DNA of 64,000 nt from Cellulophaga sp. BC115SP (GCF_009905545.1 NZ_JAAALB010000035.1:1-64000); one strand, 5' to 3'; positions 31,891 to 39,031 are shown, numbered from the stretch's first letter. Notes: generated by a model not told the origin, from the letters alone. A program made the numbers and translations.

Positions 31891-32166
31891 TTAGAGTGGT
31901 TTTGAAAAGACTAATCTTTTCGTTTCGTTGTCGAATCTTGCAATTTCGCCCAAATCTTTACCCGTTTTAGGCTCCTTGGCGTAGATAATCGCAAGGTCGA
32001 AGCCTCTGAACTTATTTATCATATTCTCAGCACTTTCGATGCGCTTGTTTAGGTATTTGTTTTGATAAACTTGAATTGGCGTTCCTTTGCTGGTGAGCGC
32101 AATGTTTGTTCCCGACGGCATTCTGTACTTGATATGCCATTCGGCAGTTCTGATTAATTCGTCCAT
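31891..32166 (-). CDS. Unknown small protein after the initiator gene
   Basis: 91 residues, basic, no membrane segment (TAEWHIKYRMPSGTNIALTS). It overlaps the 3' end of the replication-initiator-like gene by 13 bp, so the two are coupled. Family not recognised. Confidence 0.6.
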   Translation of the reverse strand: MDELIRTAEWHIKYRMPSGTNIALTSKGTPIQVYQNKYLNKRIESAENMINKFRGFDLAIIYAKEPKTGKDLGEIARFDNETKRLVFSKPL

Positions 32167-33542
32167 TGTGATGATAAGTTTGTGTTGGATATGAATGAGT
32201 AATATTTTTCTAGTGTTTCTGGACTTGTTCTTTTTGATATTCTTTTTGCCCAGTAAAGAGATAACTCGCTAATCGAAAGTATTTTACCTTTTTGCCCACG
32301 TGGTATGATACCAAATGCTAATGAATTCTTCGCTTTTTCCAGTTCGTCTTCAAATCTTACCTCAAGGAATTTTTTCTGCTCACGTTTGAGCCACACATGG
32401 GCAATCAAGAAACCACCTCTATCACGATACTTCTTCGAGAAGTAGTTAAGTGGCCAGTATGCTTCACGGTCGTACTTTTCATTGTGCTTTTTCACCAAAT
32501 CTACCTCAGCTATCTTGGTCATACAGAACGTTTTCCAGTGGATATAGCTCTCTGTGCCATTAAAGTGCCCAAATACATCACTACCGATTAACCTCTTGAT
32601 TTTCACCTCTGTTTCTCCATTGAATTTCTGTTTAGGATAGAGGTTCTTCTTAGCGTAATTCCAGAATTCGGTGATTAATTGTGCCTTTTCATGTGGTTGA
32701 ATCGGCTTTTCTTGAACTGGTTTGGTGGTTCTGCTAGGCATGGGAGACTTATGTCCTCCAAGGTGGCGGTTGCGGAAGTATTCAGCTCTACCGCTTGCAT
32801 AGTTGTCCACATCATCGGTGTCGGCGGCGCAACTTGTTTCATTTTCCTTGTCATTTGTGGAACTTTCAAGGGTATTTTTTTGGAAAGAAAGTTCAAAGGG
32901 CTCAATTTGCTTTTTTTCCCTGTCAATTTCCCTGTGTCTTTCCCCGTAATTTTCTTGGGTAGATTCAACATCTACTGCTATATATGTATTGTTTAAATTT
33001 ATCCTGTCTTTTAATATCGGAAAACTTTGCCACGTCTGAGTAATTAGGATGTCCTTGGGTAGGACTGTTAAAGCCTTCAACTGAGGCTTCAAATTGACAT
33101 CACCAAGGGCGATATAAAGGTTTGGGATGATTGTGTATCCCCCTGTAGAATTGTTGTCTATAATGTCAATAAAACGGGCATTTGACAGTCTAGCAAGGAT
33201 ATTGTAGATGTTTCTAGTCTCACATGAAATGAGTCTAGCTAGCTCTCTACGGGTAATGTTAATAGATGGAATACTCTGACTGTCAACCCATGTAGATGAA
33301 TTGACCAGCTTGCGAAACATAGGTAAATACTTGTATAGAATCGCCTCCATCACTTTTTGATGTGGAGTGCGAAGCTTTGCTGACAAACCTAGATGTTGTA
33401 GGGCATTAAACTCCTGTGCAAGCGCATAGTATCGCTTGTAAACGCTTGAGCTTGTTTGCTCGAGCGTCTTAGGCATCCTTACGAAGTCTGTGTTAATCGT
33501 CGATTTAGGGCAAAATAGATTCATATTCTGTGAAATGGGCAA
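32154..33542 (-). CDS. Winged-helix protein, probable replication initiator or regulator
   Basis: 462 residues (ATG at 33476, residue 23, is an alternative start). Residues about 45-150 contain a helix-turn-helix/winged-helix pattern (SINITRRELARLISCETRNI, then YNILARLSNARFIDI) like plasmid and phage replication initiators or primosome-loader proteins. The middle is low-complexity and polar (220-300), and the C-terminal domain (about 300-462) is Lys/Trp/Phe-rich. It is the first long gene downstream of the small-gene and tRNA region, where an initiator would be expected. No helicase or polymerase motif is present. Confidence 0.6.
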   Translation of the reverse strand: MPISQNMNLFCPKSTINTDFVRMPKTLEQTSSSVYKRYYALAQEFNALQHLGLSAKLRTPHQKVMEAILYKYLPMFRKLVNSSTWVDSQSIPSINITRRELARLISCETRNIYNILARLSNARFIDIIDNNSTGGYTIIPNLYIALGDVNLKPQLKALTVLPKDILITQTWQSFPILKDRINLNNTYIAVDVESTQENYGERHREIDREKKQIEPFELSFQKNTLESSTNDKENETSCAADTDDVDNYASGRAEYFRNRHLGGHKSPMPSRTTKPVQEKPIQPHEKAQLITEFWNYAKKNLYPKQKFNGETEVKIKRLIGSDVFGHFNGTESYIHWKTFCMTKIAEVDLVKKHNEKYDREAYWPLNYFSKKYRDRGGFLIAHVWLKREQKKFLEVRFEDELEKAKNSLAFGIIPRGQKGKILSISELSLYWAKRISKRTSPETLEKYYSFISNTNLSSQWTN

Positions 33543-33599
33543 AGTATCGCCACAGGTTTGGTCGTCACACTACTAGCTGTAGCAGATACTTCAATTTGC

Positions 33600-33630
33600 T
33601 TTTGTTGCCAATGAGGGATTCGAACCCTAC
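33600..33630 (-). other. tRNA-like T-arm and acceptor remnant
   Basis: On the minus strand a T-arm (TAGGGTTCGAATCCCTC) is followed by ATTGGCA and a discriminator-like A, as at the 3' end of a tRNA. Upstream, TGCCCTT can pair with only five of the seven acceptor positions, and I find no proper D-arm or anticodon stem. It may be a decayed tRNA or an attachment-site remnant. Confidence 0.3.
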
Positions 33631-33675
33631 AGAACGTACCTAAAAGGTCATTCTGACACCGTGAAAGGGCATAAC

Positions 33676-33849
33676 TTATTTAACTATACGTTTCGGTCTT
33701 TTCTCCTGAATGGGAGAATGACCACAAGCGCTATAGAAAGAATTAATATCATTTTCATAGTCAGGAAAGAAGCTACCACACAAGGTGTGGTAGTCTTTAA
33801 AATCTATTTCTACACCTATTGTCTTTAGAGAAAGAACCTCCCACATCAT
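33676..33849 (-). CDS. Possible 57-residue protein
   Basis: Double ATG (33849 and 33846), stop at 33676-33678. The peptide is varied and not low-complexity (SLKTIGVEIDFKDYHTLCGS; two Cys, basic C-terminus KRPKRIVK). Against it, two hairpins that look like terminators fall at its start and middle. Real gene or chance frame cannot be decided here. Confidence 0.35.
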   Translation of the reverse strand: MMWEVLSLKTIGVEIDFKDYHTLCGSFFPDYENDINSFYSACGHSPIQEKRPKRIVK

Positions 33850-33906
33850 TTTGTGGGAGTCTAGCTAATCACTCAATTCATAAATCCAAACAAATGGATT
33901 TATGAA
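33701..33906. repeat. Array of four hairpins
   Basis: Stems: 33701-33706/33713-33718 (6 bp), 33773-33781/33785-33793 (9 bp, CTACCACAC/GTGTGGTAG), 33838-33845/33852-33859 (8 bp, CTCCCACA/TGTGGGAG) and 33877-33887/33896-33906 (11 bp). The second and third are homologous: both sit in an AAAGAA...AGTCT context, and the one stem change, A-T to C-G, is compensated on the other arm. On the minus strand both are followed by TTCTTT, so tandem terminators after the small membrane genes are possible. Confidence 0.6.
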
Positions 33907-33916
33907 GCCTCTTTCT

Positions 33917-34039
33917 TTATTTAAACCCGTCTCTTTTGTTTTTCTCGATAAAGTGCCTAACCGCAAAGAAAACGATAAATGATGGCACGAATATTTTCAA
34001 AAAAACTGCACTCCAATGCGATAAAATGCTAATTATCAT
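33917..34039 (-). CDS. 40-residue single-span membrane protein
   Basis: ATG at 34039 overlaps the end of the upstream 54-residue gene by 11 bp; stop at 33917-33919. A hydrophobic segment (about 10-27, SAVFLKIFVPSFIVFFAV) is followed by a basic tail (RHFIEKNKRDGFK). Similar in size and topology to three other micro-proteins nearby. Function unknown. Confidence 0.5.
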   Translation of the reverse strand: MIISILSHWSAVFLKIFVPSFIVFFAVRHFIEKNKRDGFK

Positions 34040-34193
34040 CCTCTAAGTCGCCTCCTACGAAGTCTTTTAATTTGTCCTCCAAACTTGTTCCAGCAATAAA
34101 GCTGTAGGCAAAGTTGGCACAAAAAAAGGCAAAGCCCATAGCCATAGCGCTAACAAAGAAATCTACGAGGTTTTCAACTTCAACAGTACTCAT
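34029..34193 (-). CDS. 54-residue single-span membrane protein
   Basis: ATG at 34193, stop at 34029-34031. Acidic N-terminus, hydrophobic segment (about 11-34, with FFVSAMAMGFAFFCANFAYS), acidic C-terminus (KLKDFVGGDLEDDN). Overlaps the next micro-gene by 11 bp. Likely co-transcribed with it. Unknown function. Confidence 0.55.
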   Translation of the reverse strand: MSTVEVENLVDFFVSAMAMGFAFFCANFAYSFIAGTSLEDKLKDFVGGDLEDDN

Positions 34194-34226
34194 GGTTGTA
34201 AAAGGATAAAAGTGAGAATGATAAAA

Positions 34227-34325
34227 CTATTTTGAAAATTGATCCTTAAGCCGCTCTACAGTACACAACACAAACTCAATCATTCCGAAAAATAGTAACA
34301 CTGGAACTAGAAGTAATGGCATCAT
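34227..34325 (-). CDS. 32-residue membrane micro-protein
   Basis: Double ATG (34325 and 34322), stop at 34227-34229. MMPLLLVPVLLFFGMIEFVL forms one hydrophobic helix, followed by a charged tail. It begins 22 bp after the tRNA gene. Its shortness limits confidence, but it fits the run of small single-span genes here. Confidence 0.4.
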   Translation of the reverse strand: MMPLLLVPVLLFFGMIEFVLCTVERLKDQFSK

Positions 34326-34347
34326 ACTGTTAGTTGTTAAGGTTTAG

Positions 34348-34420
34348 TTGCAAAGGCAGGACTCGAACCTGCAACCTTTAGGTTATGAGCCTAACGAGCT
34401 ACCTACTGCTCTACTTTGCG
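34348..34420 (-). tRNA. tRNA with anticodon CAU (Met type)
   Basis: 73-nt cloverleaf on the minus strand: acceptor CGCAAAG/CTTTGCA, D-stem GAGC/GCTC, anticodon stem TTAGG/CCTAA with loop CTCATAA, T-stem GCAGG/CCTGC with loop TTCGAGT; no encoded CCA. Position 1 is C and position 72 is A, the unpaired end typical of initiator tRNA. The anticodon stem, however, lacks the three G-C pairs of initiators. It could also be a tRNA-Ile2 read after lysidine modification. It is embedded among phage micro-genes, so it is probably carried by the element. Confidence 0.85.
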
Positions 34421-34432
34421 GTGTTAGTTATA

Positions 34433-34567
34433 CTAGTTCAAATGCAGAAGATGGTATCCCATTTTTGTTTTAAAGTAGTCCAAATGTGGATTTTTTCTTC
34501 TTAGCGACTCAAAGTGATTTTTTCTGATGAATTCCTCTGCGGCTTTTCTATTTCTATTTGTGCCCAT
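34433..34567 (-). CDS. 44-residue basic protein
   Basis: ATG at 34567, stop at 34433-34435. Basic and helical (NRNRKAAEEFIRKNHFESLR, then RKNPHLDYFK). No membrane segment. It directly precedes the tRNA gene in the same direction. Nucleic-acid binding is possible from charge only. Confidence 0.45.
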   Translation of the reverse strand: MGTNRNRKAAEEFIRKNHFESLRRKNPHLDYFKTKMGYHLLHLN

Positions 34568-34601
34568 TGTCTAAATAGTTTACGAGATTGGGTAGAGCTT
34601 G

Positions 34602-34636
34602 TGCCCTCTTGTTAATCAAGGGGGCGTTTTTTATCA
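34602..34636 (+). terminator. Hairpin with T-tract, plus strand
   Basis: GCCCTCTTG and CAAGGGGGC form a 9-bp stem with a five-base loop, followed by a T-run (to about 34636) on the plus strand. No plus-strand gene ends here, so it may stop antisense transcription into the early region or end a small RNA. It overlaps the end of the micro-gene 34612-34698. Confidence 0.45.
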
Positions 34637-34698
34637 AAAGTCATTGAGGCTATTGCTAAAACAACCGAAATAAATATAAGGACAAGAAAGTCGTTCAT
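34612..34698 (-). CDS. 28-residue membrane micro-protein
   Basis: ATG at 34698, stop at 34612-34614. MNDFLVLIFISVVLAIASMT is one hydrophobic helix followed by a basic/acidic tail (FDKKRPLD). It starts 21 bp after the stop of 34720-34986. Short, so uncertain, but matches the other single-span micro-genes here. Confidence 0.4.
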   Translation of the reverse strand: MNDFLVLIFISVVLAIASMTFDKKRPLD

Positions 34699-34719
34699 AT
34701 ACACTTTAAGTTTTTAATT

Positions 34720-34986
34720 TTAAGCAACTTCTTGTAACGATTGGTTATTTTGCAAAGCTAAGGCTTGTTCCATTTCATCAGGATGATACTTTTTTAAATA
34801 CTCCCAAATTACCTCTTTTTGGACTGGAGTAAAAGTATCATACACACAATGATTACCCCAAGTTCTTTCTTTCATCCCCTGAAACCACTCATTCTGTAAG
34901 CAATAACGTTTTAAAGATGTTTTCGGAATATTCCCTTGGAAGAGACCGTAAACTTCCTTCCAATTTCTAAAGTCTAGAGTTGTCAT
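34720..34986 (-). CDS. Unknown small protein, divergent from the XRE regulator
   Basis: The ATG at 34986 gives 88 residues (TTLDFRNWKEVYGLFQGNIP...). The upstream ATG at 35046 lies inside the divergent control region, so it was not used. Sequence suggests a helix-turn-helix-like helical protein (PKTSLKRYCLQNEWFQGM), but I cannot name a family. As the first minus-strand gene facing the XRE regulator, it may be the early or Cro-like partner of a switch. Confidence 0.55.
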   Translation of the reverse strand: MTTLDFRNWKEVYGLFQGNIPKTSLKRYCLQNEWFQGMKERTWGNHCVYDTFTPVQKEVIWEYLKKYHPDEMEQALALQNNQSLQEVA

Positions 34987-35016
34987 AAACTTGCGCTGGT
35001 TAGAATATTTACTTAA

Positions 35017-35112
35017 GTAATGAAAAAAAATATACACTATTTGCACTCAAAATGTGCATTTTTCGTTTACTTAGTGTTGTATTTGATACGAAAGTATATT
35101 TTTTTTCACTAC
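35017..35112. promoter_or_regulatory. Divergent control region with large inverted repeat
   Basis: Arms GTAATGAAAAAAAATATAC (35017-35035) and GTATATTTTTTTTCACTAC (35094-35112) are complementary with one mismatch. Inside lies a smaller inverted repeat TGCAC-N7-GTGCA near 35043-35058, and at the edge the palindrome TTACTTAAGTAA (35009-35020). The region separates the minus gene 34720-34986 from the plus XRE gene and probably holds both promoters and operators. Confidence 0.6.
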
Positions 35113-35148
35113 GATGCAAATATTTTTTAATCATAAATTAAAATAAAT

Positions 35149-35661
35149 ATGAAAGTTTCTGATTTTCAAGTACTTGAAAAAGTAAAAAAATTATTGATAG
35201 CTGACAGGAGAACTTTCAAAGAGTTAGCTGAAGGAATTGGAATGACTGAGCAAGGTTTGAGTACAAGTCTAAAAAGGGGAACACTCAAGCTTGAAACACT
35301 GGTGCAAATAGCAGATTACTTAAAGGTTGATGTTAGTTTCTTTCTATCAAGTAGCTCTAAAAATGATGAAGAGTTATATCCAGCAAGTAAACAAAGCGTA
35401 AATAATGAGGATAATAAATATCTCTTAGATATTTTGGCTAGGATAGAAAAACAAATGATTGATAAGGATGAACAGATTAAAAGAAAAGATGAGCAATTAA
35501 GCCAATTGTTGAATACAAACAATGCATTGGTGATGGCTCAGTTGGGTCGAACAAATTTTAACTTGGGAATAGCCGATACCATCAGTTCGGATAATGAGGA
35601 AAAAGTAGGCAAAATAATTTTGTTTACGCCCTTATTTGAAGCGTTAGTAGTAACAGCTTAA
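35149..35661 (+). CDS. XRE-family regulator with coiled coil, candidate repressor
   Basis: 170 residues. Residues about 10-68 form an XRE helix-turn-helix (RTFKELAEGIGMTEQGLSTS, then LETLVQIADYLKVDVSFFL). A coiled coil follows (about 88-120, DKDEQIKRKDEQLSQLL), probably for dimer formation, and a short unknown C-terminus. It is divergent from the whole minus-strand series, with a large inverted repeat between, the classic place for a lysogeny repressor. It ends with a terminator at 35758-35784. Confidence 0.8.
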   Translation: MKVSDFQVLEKVKKLLIADRRTFKELAEGIGMTEQGLSTSLKRGTLKLETLVQIADYLKVDVSFFLSSSSKNDEELYPASKQSVNNEDNKYLLDILARIEKQMIDKDEQIKRKDEQLSQLLNTNNALVMAQLGRTNFNLGIADTISSDNEEKVGKIILFTPLFEALVVTA

Positions 35662-35727
35662 GAACTGCGGCTATTCTCCATAGCATTTTACGATAGTGCT
35701 ATATGGTTGAAAATCAGATATTTAAGT

Positions 35728-35784
35728 GTAGTCCTGCGTATTCCCGTACGGACTACCAAGCCTCTCCAATGGAGAGGCTTTTTT
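35728..35784 (+). terminator. Double hairpin terminator after the XRE gene
   Basis: GTAGTCC (35728-35734) pairs with GGACTAC (35750-35756). Then AAGCCTCTCC (35758-35767) pairs with GGAGAGGCTT (35771-35780), followed by a T-tract to 35784. Strong intrinsic terminator for the plus-strand gene. It is also a plausible right-hand limit of the element, though no attachment repeat was found. Confidence 0.8.
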
Positions 35785-35854
35785 GTTTGTATATAGTTCG
35801 TTTTTATTCCACTCATTCTTTTCGATTGCTTCTCTTTTTTGTAGTAAAACCTTT

Positions 35855-36322
35855 TTAAAAATCATAAACCCATACGGAGTTGGCTTTTTCATCCAGCGAA
35901 GCGATAATCAGAGGTTCTATCTGGTCCCAGGTTCCGCCTGCTAACCCACAACCGATTCTTGGCATGTGTACCGAAGCATTTTGTGCTTTTGCAAATACTC
36001 CTACTTTTTGAAGTCCTTCCAACACAGCTTCATAGCGAATCGGTGGATTTCCATGTTCATCCTTATTGATTTTGTGTTGTCCGATAAGATTAGCAACCCA
36101 AAGGTTTTCTTCTACTTGGACAAATTGTACTTGTCCGAGGTCAAAATTTTCTTGGGATTTATACCAAGCGCGATACTGAAGTTCTGGTTCTTTCCAGCGT
36201 TTTGATATAGCCATGACAAATCCTTTTCCCCAACCGCCGATGTCGTTACAAATATGTACAATAATCTTGTTCCCTGAAAGTGTAGGTGCGGTTGCGTCTC
36301 CTTTGATATAGTTAATAGACAT
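35855..36322 (-). CDS. Macro-domain protein, ADP-ribosyl-ester hydrolase-like (TARG1/OARD1 type)
   Basis: 155 residues, a single macro domain. Conserved parts: YIKGDAT (5-11), ICNDIGGWGKGFVMAISK (25-42), and the C-terminal MPRIGCGLAGGTW loop that binds the distal ribose and phosphate. The IxHICNDIGxWGxGF form points to the TARG1/OARD1/Poa1p subgroup, which removes ADP-ribose from acidic residues. It may reverse ADP-ribosylation or clear ADP-ribose derivatives. Single gene beside the mobile element; whether it belongs to it is open. Confidence 0.85.
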   Translation of the reverse strand: MSINYIKGDATAPTLSGNKIIVHICNDIGGWGKGFVMAISKRWKEPELQYRAWYKSQENFDLGQVQFVQVEENLWVANLIGQHKINKDEHGNPPIRYEAVLEGLQKVGVFAKAQNASVHMPRIGCGLAGGTWDQIEPLIIASLDEKANSVWVYDF

Positions 36323-36490
36323 AGTTTTCTATGGTTTGATGAAAGTGGAAAATTGAAAAGGCTTACCATTTCTCCACACTTTAGGATATAAGCAAAGCCT
36401 ATTTAGCTTTAAAAGCTTTAATTAGTTTTGCTGTAAGTAAGCATTTTGCAGTGAAATTCAACTTTAGTTTGATTGTTGGAGGTCGTCATG

Positions 36491-36524
36491 ACTATGCTCA
36501 TTAGCTTGATGAGTATAGTTTTTT
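36491..36524 (+). terminator. Hairpin with T-tract
   Basis: ACTATGCTCAT (36491-36501) pairs with ATGAGTATAGT (36509-36519), one G-T pair, followed by T's to 36524 on the plus strand. It lies between two minus-strand genes, so it may block plus-strand readthrough or belong to a short plus transcript. Confidence 0.5.
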
Positions 36525-36548
36525 AGGTTTTGAATGTTAGGGTAAATA

Positions 36549-36905
36549 TTAGTCATTTAGGTCATGCTTTAACAATACAACATTGGGATTTTTCTTTGAA
36601 TATACTATTTCAACCGTATCACCTACTTCATACTGTTTGTAAAATTCCGTTTTAACTCCTGTTGTTAACAAATATTTTTTTCCGCCGATAAGATAAGCAA
36701 CATCAACTCCCTTTCCCTTATATGACCTTTTTGTGGTGATAACTCCTTTTGTATATATAGGATTTGATAGTATTTCTGCTTGAGTTTCTTCAAAACTTAT
36801 ATCCATATACTTCCATATTATAAGTACAAGAGAAAGCGTGAGTAATACAGCTAGAATAACTGATATGACCTTTTGAAGTAACTTGAATTTAAAGCCCAAA
36901 CCCAT
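36549..36905 (-). CDS. Small membrane protein, DUF3592-like
   Basis: 118 residues: one N-terminal transmembrane segment (about 10-30) and a beta-rich extracytoplasmic domain whose TKGVITTKRSYKGKGVDVAY, QYEVGDTVEIVYSKKNPNVV pattern matches DUF3592-type proteins. Function of that family is unknown. Single gene. Confidence 0.65.
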   Translation of the reverse strand: MGLGFKFKLLQKVISVILAVLLTLSLVLIIWKYMDISFEETQAEILSNPIYTKGVITTKRSYKGKGVDVAYLIGGKKYLLTTGVKTEFYKQYEVGDTVEIVYSKKNPNVVLLKHDLND

Positions 36906-37188
36906 CTGAATGTTTGTTTAAATGTGGTATTAAAACTAACTTTTGTGATATTACAAGCACCTTCTGTACTAATATTTATTATTGATGCGCTCTTAAGGTC
37001 AACTTATCTACCCATAAGGTAAATGAATGGATGCTTTAACCCGTAATATTTCTAAAACTATCAACTTTCCTAACGTCGATAGATGAAATATAACAGAAAT
37101 ACTGTTTGAGTTTTCAGAAAAGAATCCAATGCTTTATTCGCACTTTATATTAGTTATGCCCTCAAATGGTGTTTATGATTGAACTAAT

Positions 37189-37389
37189 CTAGTTGGATTT
37201 CATCGCTTTTATCAATCGTTCGGTACGCTTGTCGGCACGGGCATTTTGTAGTGAAATTACGGCCCAGATGGCAGCAGGAATCCAGCCAATGAGCGTTACT
37301 TGCAAAATCAAACAAATAATAGCCGTTAATATTTTTCCTCTAAATAGGAAAGATAAAAATGGGAAGAAAATCGCTAACAGAGTCATCAT
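37189..37389 (-). CDS. YqaE/Pmp3-family membrane protein
   Basis: 66 residues with two transmembrane segments: the first at about 4-18, then the typical ICLILQVTLIGWIPAAIWAV of the UPF0057/Pmp3 family, and a basic tail. These proteolipids are linked to membrane potential and salt stress in other organisms. Here it is a single gene. Confidence 0.8.
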   Translation of the reverse strand: MMTLLAIFFPFLSFLFRGKILTAIICLILQVTLIGWIPAAIWAVISLQNARADKRTERLIKAMKSN

Positions 37390-37643
37390 AATAGGTTGTT
37401 TTTGTGAAAAATTTATCTACAATTATGAAACGAAATAGAACGATTCTCAGGCAATAACAAAGATTTTTGTGATATAAGAACTTTTATTGGTACAAACACC
37501 GAGTTTAGTGTGGTGAGTTGTTGACTATCGATAAAATTGCCTTATGATGAATTTGTTTATAAATGATGATGCCTACTTATTATTTAGTAGATGGGTAAAG
37601 AATAAAAAGCACGTTTATAGCCGAATAGTGCTGTTAGGATTTA

Positions 37644-38021
37644 TCAACTAATATCCGTCAATTTAGTAATAGTATTTCCTTTAAACTCAAATATGGATTT
37701 TCCTGATAATTGTAGCACTTGTCCTTTTTGTAATCCATTAGGGAAATCCATGCCAAGGGTTGCTACATACTGTATATCAACCTCTGTGGTATGTTCGAAG
37801 TGGGTAATAGCAGTAATGGTTTGAGTTCTTTCAGAAAAATAGGCTTTTGCAGTTTCAGCTTGTTGTCTAAATTCGCTTAAGCCATTTAGCACTAGATTTG
37901 TTTCACCATTTTGTACGTTTTCAAATACAACATTACTGTCAAAATCTTTCACCATTTGGTCTATATCAAATTGATTATATCCATCGATATAGTTTTGTAT
38001 AATTGCTTCTCGATTTGTCAT
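37644..38021 (-). CDS. SnoaL/NTF2-like protein
   Basis: 125 residues. Opening EAIIQNYIDGYNQFDIDQMV and the strand FDSNVVFENVQNGET, with a C-terminal sheet, match the SnoaL/NTF2-like cone fold of nuclear-transport-factor-2-related proteins. No signal peptide. Substrate unknown; many such proteins are small-molecule binders. Confidence 0.75.
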   Translation of the reverse strand: MTNREAIIQNYIDGYNQFDIDQMVKDFDSNVVFENVQNGETNLVLNGLSEFRQQAETAKAYFSERTQTITAITHFEHTTEVDIQYVATLGMDFPNGLQKGQVLQLSGKSIFEFKGNTITKLTDIS

Positions 38022-38134
38022 GATGGATGGTGTTGGTTTGTCGTGAATAGATTTTGTTTAGTCCTTTCTGGCAAAATTGTCTTTTATTTTTAATACTTTA
38101 TTCTACCATTGCCAGAATTTTCGGTAGTACTCTT

Positions 38135-39004
38135 TCAATCTTCGTCTTCATATTCCCAATGAGCTAAATATCTATGAAATAGAATTGTTGGGATTAGTGC
38201 TATTTTATTAAAATTCCTTATTTGAAACTTCATTAAAGGGTTTTCACTTAAATCCAAATATTTCAGATGCGAAGATTTGGGCAATTCAGGTAAGACTTTA
38301 ATACGGTTTTTTCCAAGTTTTAAGCTTTCTAAATTTGATACTAGGTAAATATCTTCATCCACTAATTCGAGTTGGTTATTCGAAAAATCAATTTCTTGTA
38401 GACTTTGAGTGAAAATTATATCTTCTGGGACTTCCTTTAGTTGATTACCTCTTAAGTACAAATGCGTAAGCTTTATATCTGGAGGAATTATGAAGGTCTT
38501 TATGTTCGATAAGTGATTATGACTGTAGTTTAATACTTTGAGTTTTGTGGAGTTGAATGGAATCCCAAAGGATGTTAATTTATTTTGATGGACATCTAAT
38601 GTTTCTAAATAGAGAAGTTTTAAAATCGGAGCTGGTAGTTTTATAAGGTTATTGTGGCTTAGATTCAAATAGCTGAGTTTAGGAAGTTTTTCAATAGCGT
38701 TTGAAACTTTGCTAATACGATTTCCTTTGAGATTAAGCGATTTTAGATGCTGTAAATACTTTATTTCCATGGGTATTTCACCAATATCGTTGTTCTCTAA
38801 ACTTAATTCTTCTAAATACAGGCAGCTAAAAATCTCTTTGGGAATACTTTTGAGATTTTGTTGTTTTAAATAGAGCACTTTAACTTTTAAGGGGGTCTTA
38901 CGTATTTCAGAAATAGCGTAAAAAGTACTATCAACCTTTAGGGATTGACTTATTGCGGTTTCTGTCAATAAAATTAGAATAAGATGTAAAACGATTTTGT
39001 GCAT
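38135..39004 (-). CDS. Secreted leucine-rich-repeat protein
   Basis: 289 residues with a signal peptide (about 1-20) and about nine leucine-rich repeats of 22-24 residues (LxxLxLxxNxIxxIPxxI form, e.g. LEELSLENNDIGEIPMEIKY). A short C-terminal region follows. Likely periplasmic or surface protein for protein binding. It is 27 bp downstream of the DUF6090-like gene and may be co-transcribed. Confidence 0.85.
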   Translation of the reverse strand: MHKIVLHLILILLTETAISQSLKVDSTFYAISEIRKTPLKVKVLYLKQQNLKSIPKEIFSCLYLEELSLENNDIGEIPMEIKYLQHLKSLNLKGNRISKVSNAIEKLPKLSYLNLSHNNLIKLPAPILKLLYLETLDVHQNKLTSFGIPFNSTKLKVLNYSHNHLSNIKTFIIPPDIKLTHLYLRGNQLKEVPEDIIFTQSLQEIDFSNNQLELVDEDIYLVSNLESLKLGKNRIKVLPELPKSSHLKYLDLSENPLMKFQIRNFNKIALIPTILFHRYLAHWEYEDED

Positions 39005-39031
39005 AGATTTCCTGAATTTAAAAGGTTATCA

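Noticed and set aside
33701-33906. CRISPR-like repeat array
   Set aside because: Only two of the four hairpins are similar, spacers are uneven, and no cas gene is present.
33600-33917. tmRNA ending in the tRNA-like T-arm
   Set aside because: No matching 5' tRNA half, no tag-peptide frame ending in the usual Ala residues, and no pseudoknot series was seen.
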